Positions 13,963 through 15,449 of a DNA stretch of 15,449 bases are shown one piece after another. The position numbers and the translations under genes are program-made. The notes under the pieces were generated by a model that did not search any database, had not been told where the DNA came from, and saw nothing but the letters and a program-made list of their open reading frames with translations. Every line of letters begins with the position of its first letter. The first letter of the stretch is position 1. Location: assembly GCA_024681275.1 (NCBI GenBank), contig JAILBD010000057.1, positions 1 through 15,449 on the forward strand, in the 5' to 3' direction. The stretch comes from Erysipelotrichaceae bacterium. Its GTDB lineage: Bacteria; Bacillota_I; Bacilli_A; Erysipelotrichales; Erysipelotrichaceae.

Positions 13963-14970
13963 ATGATCTATCCAAAAGTTGAACTGCATTGCCACATGGA
14001 CGGAGCGATGCCCTACCGCCTTTTTGCCAGATACTGCCGCGAAGACGGACTTGTTCCGGAAAACATGACCGATGAAGAATGGATCAGTCATCATGTCATG
14101 ACCGAGACCATGACCCTGACTGAATGCATGGGCGAATTCGCCATCCTCACCGGCATCCTCCAGAAAGAGGAACGTCTGGAAGAACTCACATATGAACTGC
14201 TGAAAGACATGTATGCAGCCGGCACCAGACTCGCCGAGATCCGCTTCTCTCCGCAGTCCCACATCAATGAACACATGTCCATGGACCAGGCTGTGGCAGC
14301 CGTTTTGAGAGGACGGAAAAGAGCCATGGCAGAACTGCCGGACATGGTCAGCGGCATCATCCTTTGCATGATGAACCTCGGCCTCAATCTGGGCACCATG
14401 GAAAACAACAAAAAGACCGTTGAACTGGCAGCGAAATACAAAGACGAAGGCGTCGTCGCCATCGACCTGGCCGGAGACGAGACCGCGACACCGATCGAGA
14501 TCTACGCGCCTCTGTTTGAATACGCCAGATCCTTAGGCGTCCATTACACGATACACGCCGGGGAATCCGGACCGGCATCGAACGTCGCCTTCGCGATCAG
14601 ACAGGGCGAAAAGCGGATCGGCCACGGCATCCACAGCATCGAAGACGAGGAAGTCGTCAAAGAGCTGATCAGGCAGGGCGTCGTTTTGGAGGTCTCCGTC
14701 ACATCCAACTACTTCTCCCGCTGCGTCTCCTCCATCGAGGAACACCCGATCAGGAAGCTCTGGGACAAAGGCGTCATGATCAACATTAACACCGACGATC
14801 CGGGTCTCATGGGCATCACGCTCCAGCACGAATACGACATCATCGCGAAACACTTCGGCTTCACGGAAAAGGAATTCATCCTCTCCAACCTCTATGCCGC
14901 AAGAAGCTCCTTCTGTCCGGACCGGACAAAGATCATCGAAGAGCTGACCCGAGCCTTCAGGGAATGCTAG
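13963..14970 (+). CDS. add: Adenosine deaminase family protein
   Basis: This protein has 335 residues, the normal length for bacterial adenosine deaminase. The ATG at 13963 has AAGGAGG 4 bases upstream. The metal and catalytic residues are all visible: HCHMDG (H9, H11), DLAGDE (169-173), TIHAGE (H198 metal ligand, E201 proton shuttle), RIGHG (H221) and NTDDP (D278, D279). It should hydrolyse adenosine and deoxyadenosine to inosine and ammonia in the cytoplasm. The substrate-recognition residues cannot be fully judged, so adenine deaminase or an aminodeoxyfutalosine-type deaminase is not excluded. It diverges from yhfZ and its last codons lie just ahead of the LCP-like gene, probably in one transcript. 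Closeness to a phosphopentomutase-like gene (yhfW) is suggestive of nucleoside metabolism but may be chance. Confidence 0.88.
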   Translation: MIYPKVELHCHMDGAMPYRLFARYCREDGLVPENMTDEEWISHHVMTETMTLTECMGEFAILTGILQKEERLEELTYELLKDMYAAGTRLAEIRFSPQSHINEHMSMDQAVAAVLRGRKRAMAELPDMVSGIILCMMNLGLNLGTMENNKKTVELAAKYKDEGVVAIDLAGDETATPIEIYAPLFEYARSLGVHYTIHAGESGPASNVAFAIRQGEKRIGHGIHSIEDEEVVKELIRQGVVLEVSVTSNYFSRCVSSIEEHPIRKLWDKGVMININTDDPGLMGITLQHEYDIIAKHFGFTEKEFILSNLYAARSSFCPDRTKIIEELTRAFREC

Positions 14971-14972
14971 AA

Positions 14973-15443
14973 ATGGAAAACCGATTCAACATCCACACCA
15001 TCATCACGGATGAACACAGAAAGATCCACCTCTTCGTCAGGACAGACACGATCGCCAACCGCGTCTATATCCATCACGCAAGACCCGGAAACGATTCAGA
15101 CGAAGCCATCGAAAAACTCTTCGACGAAAAGGTGAACTATCACCTCAATATCTCCTCCGACTTCGTCATACGCCTGGTCGACGAACTGGGAGGCATCAAC
15201 ATCGACGGCAAGAAGACCGACGGCAAGACCGCCCTGGAACTGATCCGCAACGATCAGCTCGACGATGTCGTCAACGCCGTCTCCAACACATTGGAAAACA
15301 AGAATCTGATCAAAGTCATCCCGTCTCTTCTCTCCTCCCTGAGCGATACCTACAACATGGACATCGCCGTCATGGACATCATCAGGACCCTCTGGTCCGA
15401 GATCAGGGAACTCAAAGACTGGAAGATCGAGCTCGTCAGATAA
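14973..15443 (+). CDS. Small LytR-CpsA-Psr (LCP)-like domain protein, degenerate
   Basis: This protein has 156 residues from the ATG at 14973, which has AGGGA 9 bases upstream. An ATG at 14964, overlapping the deaminase stop, is in the same frame but would sit directly on that AGGGA. The sequence follows the later part of an LCP domain: RTDT (23-26) where LCP proteins have PRDT, VNYHLNISSDFVIRLVDELGGINID (about 55-78, the most typical block), DGKTALELIRN (83-93, usually a YVR-type motif) and a C-terminal helix pair (NLIKVIPSLLSSL). Missing are the N-terminal membrane anchor, the first strand with the DSR motif and the second arginine of the active site. LCP enzymes transfer glycopolymers to peptidoglycan outside the cell; this short, unanchored form is unlikely to do so and may be a cytoplasmic derivative or a decaying gene. 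No frameshift is seen. The assignment rests on motif resemblance only. Confidence 0.6.
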   Translation: MENRFNIHTIITDEHRKIHLFVRTDTIANRVYIHHARPGNDSDEAIEKLFDEKVNYHLNISSDFVIRLVDELGGINIDGKKTDGKTALELIRNDQLDDVVNAVSNTLENKNLIKVIPSLLSSLSDTYNMDIAVMDIIRTLWSEIRELKDWKIELVR

Positions 15444-15449
15444 ACAAAA

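Noticed and set aside
1..15449. Mobile elements, CRISPR arrays, tRNA or rRNA genes
   Set aside because: No transposase or integrase coding region, repeat-spacer pattern or tRNA-like cloverleaf was seen on either strand.

Overview
The window looks like the chromosome of a Gram-positive (Firmicutes-type) bacterium of moderate G+C. It has strong AGGAGG-type ribosome binding sites, an HrcA/CIRCE operator and very tight gene packing. The protein sequences would fit an Erysipelotrichia-like gut or oral organism, but that placement is an impression and was not tested.

Layout, left to right. (1) A glycoside hydrolase family 2 gene on the minus strand runs off the left edge (1-1928). (2) Diverging from it is a small UBA-like/DUF4342 protein gene (2081-2506, plus). 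A near-perfect CIRCE element overlaps its promoter, and a bidirectional terminator (2513-2562) follows it. (3) From 13853 down to 2597, on the minus strand, lies an enlarged version of the Escherichia coli yhf locus (yhfS, T, U, php, yhfW, X, Y, Z), whose function is not known. Its transcriptional order here is yhfZ regulator, a zinc-ribbon membrane protein, yhfY (stand-alone PRD domain), yhfT transporter, yhfU, php, yhfX (alanine-racemase-fold PLP protein), a compact amidase-signature enzyme, yhfS, yhfW (phosphopentomutase-like), a second php and a second, N-terminally extended yhfS. (4) Diverging from yhfZ on the plus strand are an adenosine deaminase gene (13963-14970) and, just behind it, a small degenerate LytR-CpsA-Psr-like protein gene (14973-15443).

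The yhf-like genes are probably one metabolic unit. Many junctions share 1 to 8 bases (zinc ribbon/yhfY, php/yhfX, yhfX/amidase, yhfW/php2, php2/yhfS2), which points to translational coupling. The unit has a membrane carrier, a GntR/YhfZ regulator, a PRD protein, three PLP enzymes, two binuclear metallohydrolases, a metal-dependent phosphomutase-type enzyme and a Ser-Ser-Lys amidase. That is the composition of an uptake-and-breakdown pathway for an unknown substrate with amine, amide or ester and probably phosphosugar-like chemistry. A 12-bp hairpin between yhfU and php could set different expression for the transport half and the enzyme half.

The most unusual points are the amidase-signature enzyme inside a yhf operon, the duplicated php-yhfS pair with an extra roughly 90-residue N-terminal region on one copy, the uncharacterised zinc-ribbon membrane protein next to the regulator, and the HrcA operator in front of a DUF4342 gene.
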